From: CAVQBJ01 sp963710725
GTDB taxonomy: Bacteria > Actinomycetota > Thermoleophilia > Solirubrobacterales > Solirubrobacteraceae
Length of the DNA stretch: 64,000 bases
Reading direction: 5' to 3'
Assembly (NCBI GenBank): GCA_963710725.1
Contig: CAVQBJ010000008.1
Coordinates: 1,922,001 to 1,986,000 of the forward strand
The notes under the pieces were generated by a model. That model was not told the DNA's origin. It saw only the letters and a program-made list of their open reading frames with translations, and ran no database searches. A program made the translations under genes and the position numbers. Positions 17,096-25,969 of the stretch are shown in pieces. Each line of letters starts with the position of its first letter. Positions within the stretch are counted from its first letter, which is position 1.

Positions 17096-17998
17096 GTGAG
17101 TTTGGCGAGCCCTGAACCGAGATCTCCGATCGGCTCGTCCGCGGAGCGGGTGCCTGCCGAGGGCCAGGTGCCCGTGGTCGGGCGCTTCTTCCCGGCGCCT
17201 CTCGCTGCGAAGGTCCCCGAGATCATCTTCCTGTTCTGGGTCGTGAAGATCGGGACGACGGCCGGCGGGGAAGCGGCCTCTGATTACCTGAAGACGTACG
17301 GGAATTTTGGCGGCGGCGGCACCGAGGTCGCGCTGGTTGTCATCGGGCTCCTGCTGCAGTTCGGGACTCGCCGATATCGAGCCTTCGCGTATTGGTTCCT
17401 GGCCTATGCCATCGCCACGACGGGCACTGGCGTGTCGGACTTCCTGCACCTCGATGTCCACCTTCCCTACGCGGGAACGACGATCTTGTGGGCGGTCACC
17501 CTCGCGGCCGTGTTCTTGACCTGGCAGCGCAGCGAGGGCACGTTGTCGATCCACAGCATCACCACGCAGCGGCGCGAGGCGTTCTACTGGGCCACCGTGT
17601 TCGCGACTTTTGCCCTCGGCACCGCGCTTGGGGACTTCACGGCAACCTCGCTCGGCATGGGTTACCTCGCCTCCGGGATCCTCTTCTTCGGCCTCATCCT
17701 GCTCCCCGCGCTGGCTTGGTGGCGCTTCGGCCTGAACAGCATCGCGGCGTTCTGGCTGGCTTATATCGTGACGCGTCCCCTCGGCGCGTCGTTCGCCGAC
17801 TACATCAGCAAGCCCGCCAACCTGACGGGCATCGGCTTCGGGGACGGGCAGACAGCTCTCGTGTTCGCCGTGGCGGTCCTTGTCCTGGTTGCATACCTGG
17901 CGATCGCCCGGCCCGACATCCAGACCGCCGAGGCAACGCACGCGGTGAGTTCCAGGCCCGAGCACCCCATCGGGGCGTTCGAACTCGACGTCGAATAG
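17096..17998 (+). CDS. COG4705-type multi-pass membrane protein
   Basis: The 300-residue protein has roughly seven to eight TM helices and two related halves. The repeated signature is TTAGGEAASDYLKTYGNFGG in the first half and ATFALGTALGDFTATSLGMG in the second. It also has LSIHSITTQRREAFYW and YIVTRPLGASFADYISKPA. These match the conserved but uncharacterised COG4705 membrane-anchored family. The transported substrate, if any, is unknown. The GTG start at 17096 follows GGAGG by 10 nt. It stands alone just right of the tRNA fragment. Confidence 0.75.
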   Translation: MSLASPEPRSPIGSSAERVPAEGQVPVVGRFFPAPLAAKVPEIIFLFWVVKIGTTAGGEAASDYLKTYGNFGGGGTEVALVVIGLLLQFGTRRYRAFAYWFLAYAIATTGTGVSDFLHLDVHLPYAGTTILWAVTLAAVFLTWQRSEGTLSIHSITTQRREAFYWATVFATFALGTALGDFTATSLGMGYLASGILFFGLILLPALAWWRFGLNSIAAFWLAYIVTRPLGASFADYISKPANLTGIGFGDGQTALVFAVAVLVLVAYLAIARPDIQTAEATHAVSSRPEHPIGAFELDVE

Positions 17999-18241
17999 CT
18001 CGGGAGCCAGCCTGCGTTCACCGCGGCCGTGGTTCGAGCCATCGCGAGTTCCAGCTCGGGGCCATCGGCCTCGCTTTGTCGCCGATTGAGGCGTCCATCG
18101 CGCGGGTGAGCTTGCGATTGCCTTCGCGGCGAAGCAGCCACCCGGCTGGCCGGCGAGCCGAAGCGTTCTGCTGGCCAAAGTGAGGGCGCCGGTGGACGGG
18201 AACGTGCGCCGCCACGGATCCGTCCGGGGCGAGGTGTCATG

Positions 18242-18247
18242 TATTCT
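18242..18247 (+). promoter_or_regulatory. -10 of a leaderless promoter for the SGNH hydrolase
   Basis: TATTCT is followed by exactly 7 nt and an in-frame GTG at 18255. Confidence 0.5.
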
Positions 18248-18254
18248 GCCCGTC

Positions 18255-19274
18255 GTGTCTGGTGAGCCGCGTAGCCAGATTGAGCGCATGTTCGCATCGA
18301 TCGCCGGATTGGAGTCGGACCTAATGTGTGCGTTGCACCAGGCTCGAGCGGGCTTGCGTGGCTGCCTTGCTGTGGCGGTGCTGGCGCTCGGATTGTTGAT
18401 CCTCGCGACGCCAGCCGGTGCGAGCACCCTCGGAAGCACCTACCTCGCGCTCGGGGATTCGCTCGCTTACGGCTTCCATCAGGCGCAGTACGAGAGTGAG
18501 TTGCCAAACGTCAACGCGGCGACGTTCAACCATGGCTACGTGGATGACTTCGCGGCCACGTTGCGGCTCCAGAATCCGCACCTGCAGGTCATCAACGACG
18601 GTTGCCCGGGCGAGACGACGGGGACGTTCCTCAACGGATCTGGCGTGGCGGGCTATTGCGCGGGCGCCGGTCCGACGGGGCAACTGTGGCCGGACAAGTG
18701 GCTACACCATCCGTACCTGAACGCAGGGTCGCAGCTCTCAGACGCGCTAGCGATCCTGGCCGCGAACCCGAACGTAAGCCCGATCACGCTCGACCTCGGC
18801 TCCAACGACGCGTTGGCGTACCTTGAAAACCACTGCGGATTCCCGGCCGCCGACACGTGCACGTCACTGCAGGTGGCCGGCAACTTCGTCGGGATCGTCG
18901 CGAACATCGCGACGATCGTGAAGCGTCTGCACGCCGCTGCTCCGAATGCCGAGATCGTCGTCCTCGGTCTCTTCAACGCCTATCCGGAGTTGCTGCCCGA
19001 CGGCGACATCAACACGGCGCTTCTGAACCTCGCCATCGACCTCACCGTGAGCTCGGTGCCGAATGTGAGCTTCGCCGACCCCGAGCCTCTGTTCAATCCG
19101 GCCGGCGAGGTCGGCAAGCCCGAGAGCGGAGACCTGCCGGCGATCTGCGCGTTCACCGGGATGTGCCCGGGAGGCACCTACGCCCCGACCAGCCCGAGCG
19201 CCGACATCCATCCGACGTCGCTCGGATACGGCGTGCTCGCCGGGGTGATCGGGCTCGACTACGCGCTGCACTAG
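18255..19274 (+). CDS. Secreted SGNH/GDSL-family hydrolase
   Basis: This is a predicted exported esterase or lipase of the SGNH fold. Block I is YLALGDSLAYGF with the nucleophile Ser. Block III is LDLGSNDA with the oxyanion Asn. Block V is DIHPTSLGYGVLA with catalytic Asp and His. A hydrophobic export signal (CLAVAVLALGLLILATPAGA) precedes the mature part. The GTG at 18255 is chosen from the TATTCT-N7-GTG leaderless pattern. An ATG at 18324 with GGAG upstream would give a more ordinary 33-residue signal peptide. The substrate is unknown. Confidence 0.82.
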   Translation: MSGEPRSQIERMFASIAGLESDLMCALHQARAGLRGCLAVAVLALGLLILATPAGASTLGSTYLALGDSLAYGFHQAQYESELPNVNAATFNHGYVDDFAATLRLQNPHLQVINDGCPGETTGTFLNGSGVAGYCAGAGPTGQLWPDKWLHHPYLNAGSQLSDALAILAANPNVSPITLDLGSNDALAYLENHCGFPAADTCTSLQVAGNFVGIVANIATIVKRLHAAAPNAEIVVLGLFNAYPELLPDGDINTALLNLAIDLTVSSVPNVSFADPEPLFNPAGEVGKPESGDLPAICAFTGMCPGGTYAPTSPSADIHPTSLGYGVLAGVIGLDYALH

Positions 19275-19679
19275 CGTCCGCCTGCGGATGCGGGCAACAG
19301 CGACACAGGCCTGAACGCCACACGGCGAGCCATCGCGGTCGACGATTGAGAAGTCTGGCCCGCGAGTCGCCCGGCTAACGCGGCAAGGGGGACCGGCAGG
19401 GGTTCGGTCGGCTCTGAGGCAGTGGCGTCGCGAACGAGGTTGGGGCGCCAAGCATGGCGACAAGGGCCGCCGGCAGGCCCAGGTCGAGTCTGGGAAGACA
19501 AGCTCGAACGGCAGGTAGGCGAGGTACATCGCCGGGGCCGTACGTGTCGAGATGGTTCGCACTCACCCAATACAGCGGCCGACCATGATGGATGCCGTTG
19601 GCCCCCAGCACCGAGGCATAGGCCGGGGAGGTGGTCGTTTCGTGCGGGCGGAAGCCCGATTGGCAAGGACGTTGCGACG
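19275..19679. other. Gene-free stretch
   Basis: About 400 bp separate the convergent hydrolase and acetyltransferase-like genes. Open frames here lack start signals and family resemblance. I see no RNA gene or clear terminator. Confidence 0.5.
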
Positions 19680-20537
19680 TCAGGTCACCCGTACGAGCTG
19701 GCGCCGTGGGCCGGTCAGTCGCGATTCACCCTGAGGGTGCAGGTGCGCAACGTCGTATCCGAGCAGCCGCTGGAAGTACTGCAAGCCGGGCGGCATGAGA
19801 AGCGCGTTCCCGTCCGTGGCAAAGAGATGGCTCACCCGCTGCTCGCATAGGTGCGTGACGAGAGCCGTGTGGAGGAGATAGCGTGCCTCACTGCGTATGC
19901 ATAGGAGCGCGTGCAGCATGGCCCAGTCCTCGTCGACGGTCGCGGCGAGAAGCCCGACCAGGCGCCCGTCGCCATCCGTGGCCGTCCAGAACCGATCGCC
20001 GGCACGGGCGAGCAGCTTGGGCGCCCAATATTCGGCTCCCGAGGCATCGCGCGCCCAGACCTCGACGATCTTCCGGCGCTCCGCGGTCCGCCGGATCTCA
20101 CGCGCCTGCAACCCTGCCCTCGCCGCGCGGTGAAGGTTGGTGCGAACAGCCTGACGTGAGCGGCCGCGGAGATAATCGCCCGGGTGGGGCGGGATCGACA
20201 GCACCCCCTGCGCGACACGACGGTGATAGATCCCCCGCGATCGCTCGTTGAGATAGCCCCGAATCGCGCGGCCTGAGGCCGAGCCTGTCAGGCGGACCTC
20301 CAGCCAAGGCAAGCGGTAGAGCAACGCCGCGAGATTCATCGCGCCGCGCATCTGCTCGAAGATGCCCTGCGACACCCGCAGGTCATCGTGATCGAGGTCC
20401 GCGCGAACCAGGTGCCGTCGGGCGAAGCCCGACGCTGTCGCGAGCGACGCGCTGCCGTACTGATGGCTCCCGCCTCGCCGCGCCGACGCCGCGCCGACGC
20501 TACGCGGACGAACGCCTCCCCCGTCTCGAACCAACAC
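19680..20537 (-). CDS. GNAT/FemAB-like acyltransferase, hypothetical
   Basis: The 285-aa protein has a segment resembling the N-lobe of GNAT/FemAB acyltransferases: LSIPPHPGDYLRGRSRQAVR, then TNLHRAARAGL. Later strands include GRLVGLLAATVDEDWAMLHA and the helix EARYLLHTALVTHLCEQRVS. No catalytic residue can be named. I use the GTG at 20537 because TAAGCT and 6 nt precede it, a near-leaderless arrangement. An ATG at 20351 would remove about 62 less conserved residues. It has no operon partner. Confidence 0.6.
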   Translation of the reverse strand: MLVRDGGGVRPRSVGAASARRGGSHQYGSASLATASGFARRHLVRADLDHDDLRVSQGIFEQMRGAMNLAALLYRLPWLEVRLTGSASGRAIRGYLNERSRGIYHRRVAQGVLSIPPHPGDYLRGRSRQAVRTNLHRAARAGLQAREIRRTAERRKIVEVWARDASGAEYWAPKLLARAGDRFWTATDGDGRLVGLLAATVDEDWAMLHALLCIRSEARYLLHTALVTHLCEQRVSHLFATDGNALLMPPGLQYFQRLLGYDVAHLHPQGESRLTGPRRQLVRVT

Positions 20538-20743
20538 AAACGCAGCTTAACGATTCGTAAGAATGCTCCGCGTCGGTAGAACGCCCCATGTCGGGCATCT
20601 GCCAGTCTCCTCTCTCGACCGCATTCAGGCCTCGACCCTCGCGGCGGTCGGGTCCCTGCATTGGACGACGCTCGGCTGCGCCAACGGCGCGCCCGCAGGC
20701 GCCTGCCGACAACAAGGCAGAACCGCATCTACGGGCGTGTTCT

Positions 20744-21043
20744 CTAGGGGTCCGGTCGTGGGTCCGGGGGAGGTGCCGCGCCGCTCCTACTGGTGGCGGC
20801 CCGCGCCTTCGCAGTGTGTGAGTTCAGGACCGGGTACACGACGACCGAGTCGACCACGCCGACCGCACCCGCGCAGATGCCTGCGATCAGTAGAGCGGAC
20901 ACGTGCAGCATGAGTCCTCCGATGACCGCTAGAGCGGCTCCAAGCGGGAGTGCGAACACGTGGACGACCGCGTACATCTTGAGACCGGCTGAGGATCCGG
21001 CGTACCAGAGACCGAAACGGCCCCGTCGTGGACGTTGCGCCAT
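20744..21043 (-). CDS. Small membrane protein, hypothetical
   Basis: The 99-aa product has two clear hydrophobic helices (YAVVHVFALPLGAALAVIGG, ALLIAGICAGAVGVVDSVVV) between a basic N terminus and a Pro-rich C terminus. The arginines at the start suggest a cytoplasmic N terminus. Third codon positions are GC-rich, which supports coding. I do not recognise a family. Confidence 0.55.
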   Translation of the reverse strand: MAQRPRRGRFGLWYAGSSAGLKMYAVVHVFALPLGAALAVIGGLMLHVSALLIAGICAGAVGVVDSVVVYPVLNSHTAKARAATSRSGAAPPPDPRPDP

Positions 21044-21348
21044 GAGCCCTGTATCGGAGCGATCGCGTTCTCACTGAACGTTCGCGCGCAAGAGGTTGCT
21101 CGCCGTGCGCTCGGGCCGTGCGAGAAGATCTCAAACATGGGTGCCGGATGCGAAGAGGTCCTCGCGGCCGCGAGCAGCGGTCCCGTTGATCGGAACTGGC
21201 TCGCCGTGAGTCGTGACGACCATCAAGTCGGGATTGCAACTCGGCGCGGCGATCAGCGCTTCGCTGCGGGCATCGTCGTGAGCGTCGTCCAGTCGTGCGG
21301 CGAGCACGTCGGGCGTGGCCCGGCGGACACGGTAGGCTCGGCGAGCCA
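21044..21348. other. Gene-free stretch
   Basis: About 300 bp separate two small hypothetical genes. Open frames on both strands look like chance GC-rich frames. No RNA or repeat was noticed. Confidence 0.4.
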
Positions 21349-21546
21349 GTGGACGACGACTTCGAGCAACGCTACGAGGCTGCGTATCAGCGTGTCGTGC
21401 GCGCGGGGACAGCACTACACCACGCCTGGGCACGCCGCATCGCGGACCTGGCTAGCCTCGACGCAGCGATCAGCGAGCACGACGTCGCCGGCCAAGAACT
21501 CGCGATGCTGCGAGATGAACAGATGCGCCGCGCCGACAGTCGCTAG
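21349..21546 (+). CDS. Small helical protein, hypothetical
   Basis: This 65-aa frame from a GTG encodes VDDDFEQRYEAAYQRVVRAG and an alternating charged/hydrophobic helix ending LAMLRDEQMRRADSR. The composition looks like a real soluble helical protein, unlike the arginine/serine-rich chance frames nearby. TAGGCT lies 10 nt before the GTG and could give a very short leader. The family is unknown. Confidence 0.4.
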   Translation: MDDDFEQRYEAAYQRVVRAGTALHHAWARRIADLASLDAAISEHDVAGQELAMLRDEQMRRADSR

Positions 21547-21904
21547 CCCGTCCTGACCCGCCGGCGACACGCCGTGCCGCATTCGCCCGAGAGCAGGCAC
21601 CGGCTCGGATTCGGCGGCAAAAAAGCCGGCACGCATCGCCCAGACCGCGGCTGAACAGTACGGGGCGCGACATGGCGGCTTCGCCGGGCTAAGCCGATCG
21701 TCACCGGCTTCGTCTTGACGGTTACGGCAACCGATGGGATACGTTCACCATCAGCCGAGACGCGCGGGGCGCTGTACGCCGCACCTGCCGGACGCGGGCG
21801 GGTGTAGTCCCGTCTGGTTGCCCAAGGTCGGGCCGTTTCTGACCAGTGGTTGCGCCCGCGGGTGTGCGCGAGGGCGCCTTTCCTGCCGGAATATCCTCGC
21901 GTCC
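21547..21904. other. Gene-free stretch upstream of the EamA exporter
   Basis: I find no supported gene in about 360 bp. A short inverted pair GCGGC/GCCGG flanks an A-tract near 21610-21630. The downstream gene's -10 lies at its right end. Confidence 0.4.
21892..21897 (+). promoter_or_regulatory. -10 of a leaderless promoter for the EamA exporter
   Basis: TATCCT ends exactly 7 nt before the ATG at 21905. Confidence 0.55.
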
Positions 21905-22816
21905 ATGGGTTCTGGTGAGACCCCAGCGCTTCACACCGGGGTCCTTGCTCGCGTTCCGTCAACCGGTCTGGTCCTCGCGGGCATCACCTCGGTCCAGTTC
22001 GGATCGGCGCTGGCGGGCACGCTGTTCGCGACGGTCGGCGCCGGCGGTGCGGTGTTCCTGCGCCTCGCCTCAGCCACCGTCGTGCTCGCTGCGGTCTGGC
22101 GCCCCCGCGTACGCGGGCGCGCCCGCCGAGAGCTCGGCCTTGCCCTGACGTTCGGGGTCGTGCTCGCCGTGATGAACATCGCCTTCTACCACGCCATCGC
22201 CCGCATCCCGCTCGGCATTGCGGTGGCGATCGAGTTCCTCGGTCCGCTCGGAGTAGCGGTCGCGGGATCCCGGCGCCGAATCGACATGGCCTGGGTGGCG
22301 CTGGCGGCCTTCGGCGTCCTCGCCCTCACCCGTGGGAACACCCATGGCCTCAACGTCGCAGGCGTGCTCCTGGCACTGTTGGCCGGCGGGGCGTGGGCGG
22401 CCTACATCCTGTGCAACGCGCGCATGGGGCGTGAGTTCTCCGACGGCTCGGGCCTGGCGTTGGCGATGGCGGTCGCGTGCGTGCTCGCCGCGCCGTTCGG
22501 GATCGCGGAGGCCGGGCGCGACCTGCTCACCGTGCACGCGCTGGTCGTCGGCGCCACCGTCGGCGTGCTGTCGTCGGTAATCCCGTACACCGTCGAAATG
22601 GAGGCGCTTCGCCGGATCGCGGCGGGGACATTCGGCGTGCTGATGAGCCTCGAGCCGGCGGTCGCAGTGCTCGCTGGCTTTCTCGTCCTTGGCCAGGTGC
22701 CCACGACACGCCAGCTCGCCGGCATCGGTCTCGTGGTCGCCGCATCCCTGGGAGCCTCGCGGGGCGCGGCCGCGCGGGCGGACTCGGGCGACTTCGCGCC
22801 CATCACCGACGTATGA
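21905..22816 (+). CDS. EamA-family exporter, RhtA-like
   Basis: The 303-aa integral membrane protein has about ten TM helices in two EamA repeats. It resembles RhtA, the inner-membrane threonine/homoserine exporter: ITSVQFGSALAGTLFATVGA, ARIPLGIAVAIEFLGPLGVA, GVLSSVIPYTVEMEALRRIA and TFGVLMSLEPAVAVLAGFLV. The substrate is likely an amino acid or drug-like metabolite but cannot be read from sequence. The ATG has no ribosome site but sits 7 nt after TATCCT, consistent with a leaderless mRNA. Confidence 0.85.
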   Translation: MGSGETPALHTGVLARVPSTGLVLAGITSVQFGSALAGTLFATVGAGGAVFLRLASATVVLAAVWRPRVRGRARRELGLALTFGVVLAVMNIAFYHAIARIPLGIAVAIEFLGPLGVAVAGSRRRIDMAWVALAAFGVLALTRGNTHGLNVAGVLLALLAGGAWAAYILCNARMGREFSDGSGLALAMAVACVLAAPFGIAEAGRDLLTVHALVVGATVGVLSSVIPYTVEMEALRRIAAGTFGVLMSLEPAVAVLAGFLVLGQVPTTRQLAGIGLVVAASLGASRGAAARADSGDFAPITDV

Positions 22817-23095
22817 CGAGGCAGGCGCGATCCCTGGACGTCGGGCCTACGGTGCTCGCAGTCAGGGGCCAAAGATCCTCGGTATGAGCAGCGGGCATCC
22901 CGACGGCTGTCGTTAGGGCACACCGCTACCGCGCTCGGGGGAGCCCTCGGCGGGCCAGAGTGGAGATGAGAGTCGAGGTCCAGAGCAGCCGGCACAGCCG
23001 GCCATGCGTCTGCGCCGGCGACGACCAACGTGCTCGCCAGTCGACCAGGGGCCGCCCGTCACAGGCAGTCGTCGCCCCTTGGCATCCTGTGGGAC

Positions 23096-23968
23096 ATGAC
23101 TGAGCACCCCGGTGCCGGGCGTGCCCTGGCGGCGGCACGGGCGGTAGCGCTCGCCAATTCCGTGGCCTGCGAGGACGCGGTTGTGATCGCTGCCGACTGC
23201 AACGTGCTGGTGCATCTCAAACCCGCTCCGGTTGTTGCGCGGGTGATGACCGGCACAGCGATGCTGCACGGTGACGTCGGGCGATGGCTTGCTCGCGAGG
23301 TCGCCGTCGGGACCTTCCTGGGCGAGCGGGGATTGGCCGTCTCACCCAGCGAGGTGCTGGCACCGGGACCTCACCGGCACGAGGGGCTGTGGATGACGTT
23401 CTGGGAGTTCGTCGAGCACGATGCCTCCCCGGCTGTGCCGCGCCCGCACGAGCTCGGCTGCTCACTACGCGAGCTGCACGATGCGCTCGCCGACTTTCCC
23501 GGCGAGCTCGGGAAGCTGGGCGAGGTGCGCGAGTGGCTGGACCGGCTGCTTGGCGACCTGCACACGTCGCCGAGCTTCACTGCGCAGGACCGAGACTTGC
23601 TGCGCTCCCACCTGCGAGAGCTGACACCTTCTGTCTTTGCGAGCTCGCTCCCTGCGCAGGCCATCCATGGCGACGCGTCGATGTCGAATGTTCTTCGCAC
23701 CGGGAAGGGGCTCATCTGGAGCGACCTCGAGGACACCTGTGTCGGTCCAGTCCACTGGGACGTCGCGGGCCTCATCACCGCCGCCCGCGCCCGGGGGCGA
23801 AGCGAGGCTTTCGTCGCGGACTTCCTTCGTGCCTACGGCGGACTGGAGCTTGAAGAGCTAGATGACTTCATCGCAGCCCACCTCCTCTACACGACCGTCT
23901 GGAAGGCGTTCGTTGCGCAGCGCTGTTCGTGCACGCGGACCGGCGCCGATGTGGGCGCCGCCCACTGA
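23096..23968 (+). CDS. APH-family phosphotransferase, aminoglycoside-kinase-like
   Basis: The 290-aa protein has the kinase catalytic loop AIHGDASMSNVL (HGDxxxxN) and the metal-binding loop IWSDLEDTCVGPVHWDVAGL. It has an N-lobe with LVHLKPAPVVARVM and a helical C-lobe. These place it in the APH/choline-kinase fold, whose members phosphorylate aminoglycosides, sugars or choline. The substrate is unknown and antibiotic resistance should not be assumed. The ATG lies 7 nt after CATCCT, an imperfect leaderless promoter. It is monocistronic. Confidence 0.78.
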   Translation: MTEHPGAGRALAAARAVALANSVACEDAVVIAADCNVLVHLKPAPVVARVMTGTAMLHGDVGRWLAREVAVGTFLGERGLAVSPSEVLAPGPHRHEGLWMTFWEFVEHDASPAVPRPHELGCSLRELHDALADFPGELGKLGEVREWLDRLLGDLHTSPSFTAQDRDLLRSHLRELTPSVFASSLPAQAIHGDASMSNVLRTGKGLIWSDLEDTCVGPVHWDVAGLITAARARGRSEAFVADFLRAYGGLELEELDDFIAAHLLYTTVWKAFVAQRCSCTRTGADVGAAH

Positions 23969-24010
23969 GAAGGTCGCTCCGTCTCCCTGGCGGCCGTGGC
24001 GCTCCGCCGG

Positions 24011-24412
24011 TCAGCTCGCCTCCGCCTCCTCGACCCACGCCGACTCCGCCAGGACGCCGTCGCCGTCCGCTGGCCGGTCGGAGCCGACGGCGATCAGCTC
24101 CAGACCGTCGTCCCCTGCTTCAAATGCGCGAATCGTCTGCGGACTGACGCGGACCACGTCCCACTCGCTCACGTCGTGGACCTCGTCGTCGAGCCTGATC
24201 CTCCCCGACCCGCTCACGACGACATAGGCCTCCTCCTGCTCGCGATGGCTGTGCGCCATCGGTGAGCGCACGCCCGCCGCGTAGCGCATGTACGTGATCC
24301 CGAGGTGCTCGGAATCAAGGTGCTTGCGCGCGAAGCGCGCCTCAACCCCGGGGGCGCGGCCGCCGGTGGAGTCCTCGATCTCCTTCAGGTTCTTGATCAC
24401 GAAGCTTGACAT
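24011..24412 (-). CDS. Cupin-domain protein
   Basis: The 133-aa protein is a single cupin beta-barrel. Motif 1 is SHREQEEAYVVVSGSGRIRL, with His and Glu metal ligands after PMAHSH. Motif 2 is SPQTIRAFEAGDDGLELIAV. Such small cupins may be isomerases, dioxygenases or ligand sensors, and nothing here decides which. The ATG at 24412 follows AAGGGAGAA. It is divergent from the NfeD-flotillin pair. Confidence 0.82.
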   Translation of the reverse strand: MSSFVIKNLKEIEDSTGGRAPGVEARFARKHLDSEHLGITYMRYAAGVRSPMAHSHREQEEAYVVVSGSGRIRLDDEVHDVSEWDVVRVSPQTIRAFEAGDDGLELIAVGSDRPADGDGVLAESAWVEEAEAS

Positions 24413-24521
24413 GCGGTGGTTCTCCCTTGCTCGCGTGGGACGCGCTGCGCCCCGTCGATCGGCGATCCGGCCAAGCGAAGACTCTACGCGGTTGGCGCGT
24501 CTCGACTGGTACAACTCCGCG

Positions 24522-24743
24522 GTGGAGTTTGACGAGCAGCTATCTGGCCTCTCGGGCAGGCTGACGGTCGCCACGCGCGGCACCGCGGGGCCGGGCGAGG
24601 TGAGCCTCCGCACAGCGGGGGGCACCGAGACCTACATCGCCTACTCCGAGGATCCGATTCCCCGGGGAGCCACCGTGCTCGTGCTGAGCTTCGAGGGCGC
24701 CAGGACGGTCAACGTCATGCCCTGGCAGGAACCCACCCGCTGA
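24522..24743 (+). CDS. NfeD-like OB-fold protein
   Basis: This 73-aa product resembles the soluble C-terminal OB-fold of NfeD proteins: LSGLSGRLTVATRGTAGPGE, then GATVLVLSFEGARTVNVMPW. Such short proteins are regularly encoded directly before flotillins and probably act with them. It has no TM segment. The GTG start at 24522 follows TACAACT closely, suggesting a leaderless mRNA. It ends 41 bp before the flotillin gene. Confidence 0.65.
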   Translation: MEFDEQLSGLSGRLTVATRGTAGPGEVSLRTAGGTETYIAYSEDPIPRGATVLVLSFEGARTVNVMPWQEPTR

Positions 24744-24784
24744 CCGGCCGCGCCCCCCGCCATCTCCGAAAGGACTGAGAGGAC

Positions 24785-25969
24785 ATGCTCGGAATCAGAG
24801 TGCCGGAACCCGATGAGGCGATGCTCATCGCCGGCGGTAAGAGCGGCAACGACGGCGCGCCGTTCAGGGTCGTCGTCGGTCACAGGGCGTTCGTGCTGCC
24901 CTTCATCAACCACGTGAGCTTCCTCACCCTCGCGATGTGCGAGGCGGAGGTCGCCGAGCAGTGTGTCACCAAGCAGGGCATCTCTCTGCAGGTGAAGGCG
25001 GTCATCGCCTTCAAGGTCGGCAACGATGTGGACAGCATCATCAACGCCGGTCAGCGCTTCCTCTCCGACCAGAACCAGATGACCGTGCTGACCGGGCGGA
25101 TCTTCGCCGGGCACCTGCGCTCGATCGTGGGCTCGATGACGGTGGAGGAGATCGTCACCGAGCGCCAGAAGCTCGCCGAGCAGGTCCTCGAGGGTTCCAA
25201 GGAGGAGATGGCCAAGATGGGCCTCGTCGTCGACTCGCTACAGATCCAGTCGATTGATGACGGGGACAGCGGCTACATCTCGTCCATGGCCGCGCCGCAC
25301 ACCGCCACGATCCAGCAGGCGGCCAAGATCGCCCAAGCCGAGGCGAACCGCGCCGCCGCGCAGGCCGAGCAGGAATCAGCGCGCAAGCAGGCCGAATATG
25401 AGCGTGACACCGTGCTCGTGCGCGCCAAGTACAAGGCCGAGACCGACAAGGCCGAGGCCGAGGCGAATCAGGCTGGCCCGCTCGCTCAGGCCGAAGCCGA
25501 GCAAGCGGTGACCGACAAGCAGGCCGAACTCGCCACTCGCCAGGCCGAGCTGCGTCGGCAGCAGCTCGTAGCGGAGATCGTCCGACCGGCCGAGGCCGAG
25601 GCCGAGAAGGTCAAGACGCTCGCCGTAGCCAACTCCGACGCGACGAAGCTCGAAGCGGAGGCCGCCGCGTCGAATAATCGAGTCGCGCTGGAGCGCATGC
25701 TCATCGAGCAGCTCCCTGACATCGTGGCGGCCGCCGCGCAGGGCCTCGCCGGCGCGAACGTCAGCGTCCTCAACGGGACCGACGGCCTCAGCGACATCGT
25801 CGCGGGCCTGGCCGGGCAGGGCCTCAGCATCCTCGACGTGATCCGCGGCCGGATGCCGGATGCGGGCGCGAACGGGGGTGTGCCGAGCGCCTCACCTCCC
25901 CCGGGGCCGGCACCGGACGCCGCCGAGCTGTCGCGCGGCGATGATCGTGAGGCGACGACCGACGGTTGA
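24785..25969 (+). CDS. Flotillin-family SPFH protein
   Basis: The 394-aa protein has an SPFH/Band-7 domain (about 15-185), with CVTKQGISLQVKAVIAFKVG, RIFAGHLRSIVGSMTVEEIV and EEMAKMGLVVDSLQIQSIDD. A long Ala/Glu/Gln-rich coiled coil (about 200-320) and a Gly/Pro-rich tail follow. No classical TM helix begins the protein, so membrane association would be peripheral or acyl-based. Flotillins scaffold membrane microdomains. The upstream NfeD-like gene is its usual partner. Confidence 0.88.
   Translation: MLGIRVPEPDEAMLIAGGKSGNDGAPFRVVVGHRAFVLPFINHVSFLTLAMCEAEVAEQCVTKQGISLQVKAVIAFKVGNDVDSIINAGQRFLSDQNQMTVLTGRIFAGHLRSIVGSMTVEEIVTERQKLAEQVLEGSKEEMAKMGLVVDSLQIQSIDDGDSGYISSMAAPHTATIQQAAKIAQAEANRAAAQAEQESARKQAEYERDTVLVRAKYKAETDKAEAEANQAGPLAQAEAEQAVTDKQAELATRQAELRRQQLVAEIVRPAEAEAEKVKTLAVANSDATKLEAEAAASNNRVALERMLIEQLPDIVAAAAQGLAGANVSVLNGTDGLSDIVAGLAGQGLSILDVIRGRMPDAGANGGVPSASPPPGPAPDAAELSRGDDREATTDG

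Noticed and set aside
23096..23968. Aminoglycoside-resistance gene
   Set aside because: Only the general APH kinase fold is visible; the substrate cannot be assigned, so resistance is not claimed.
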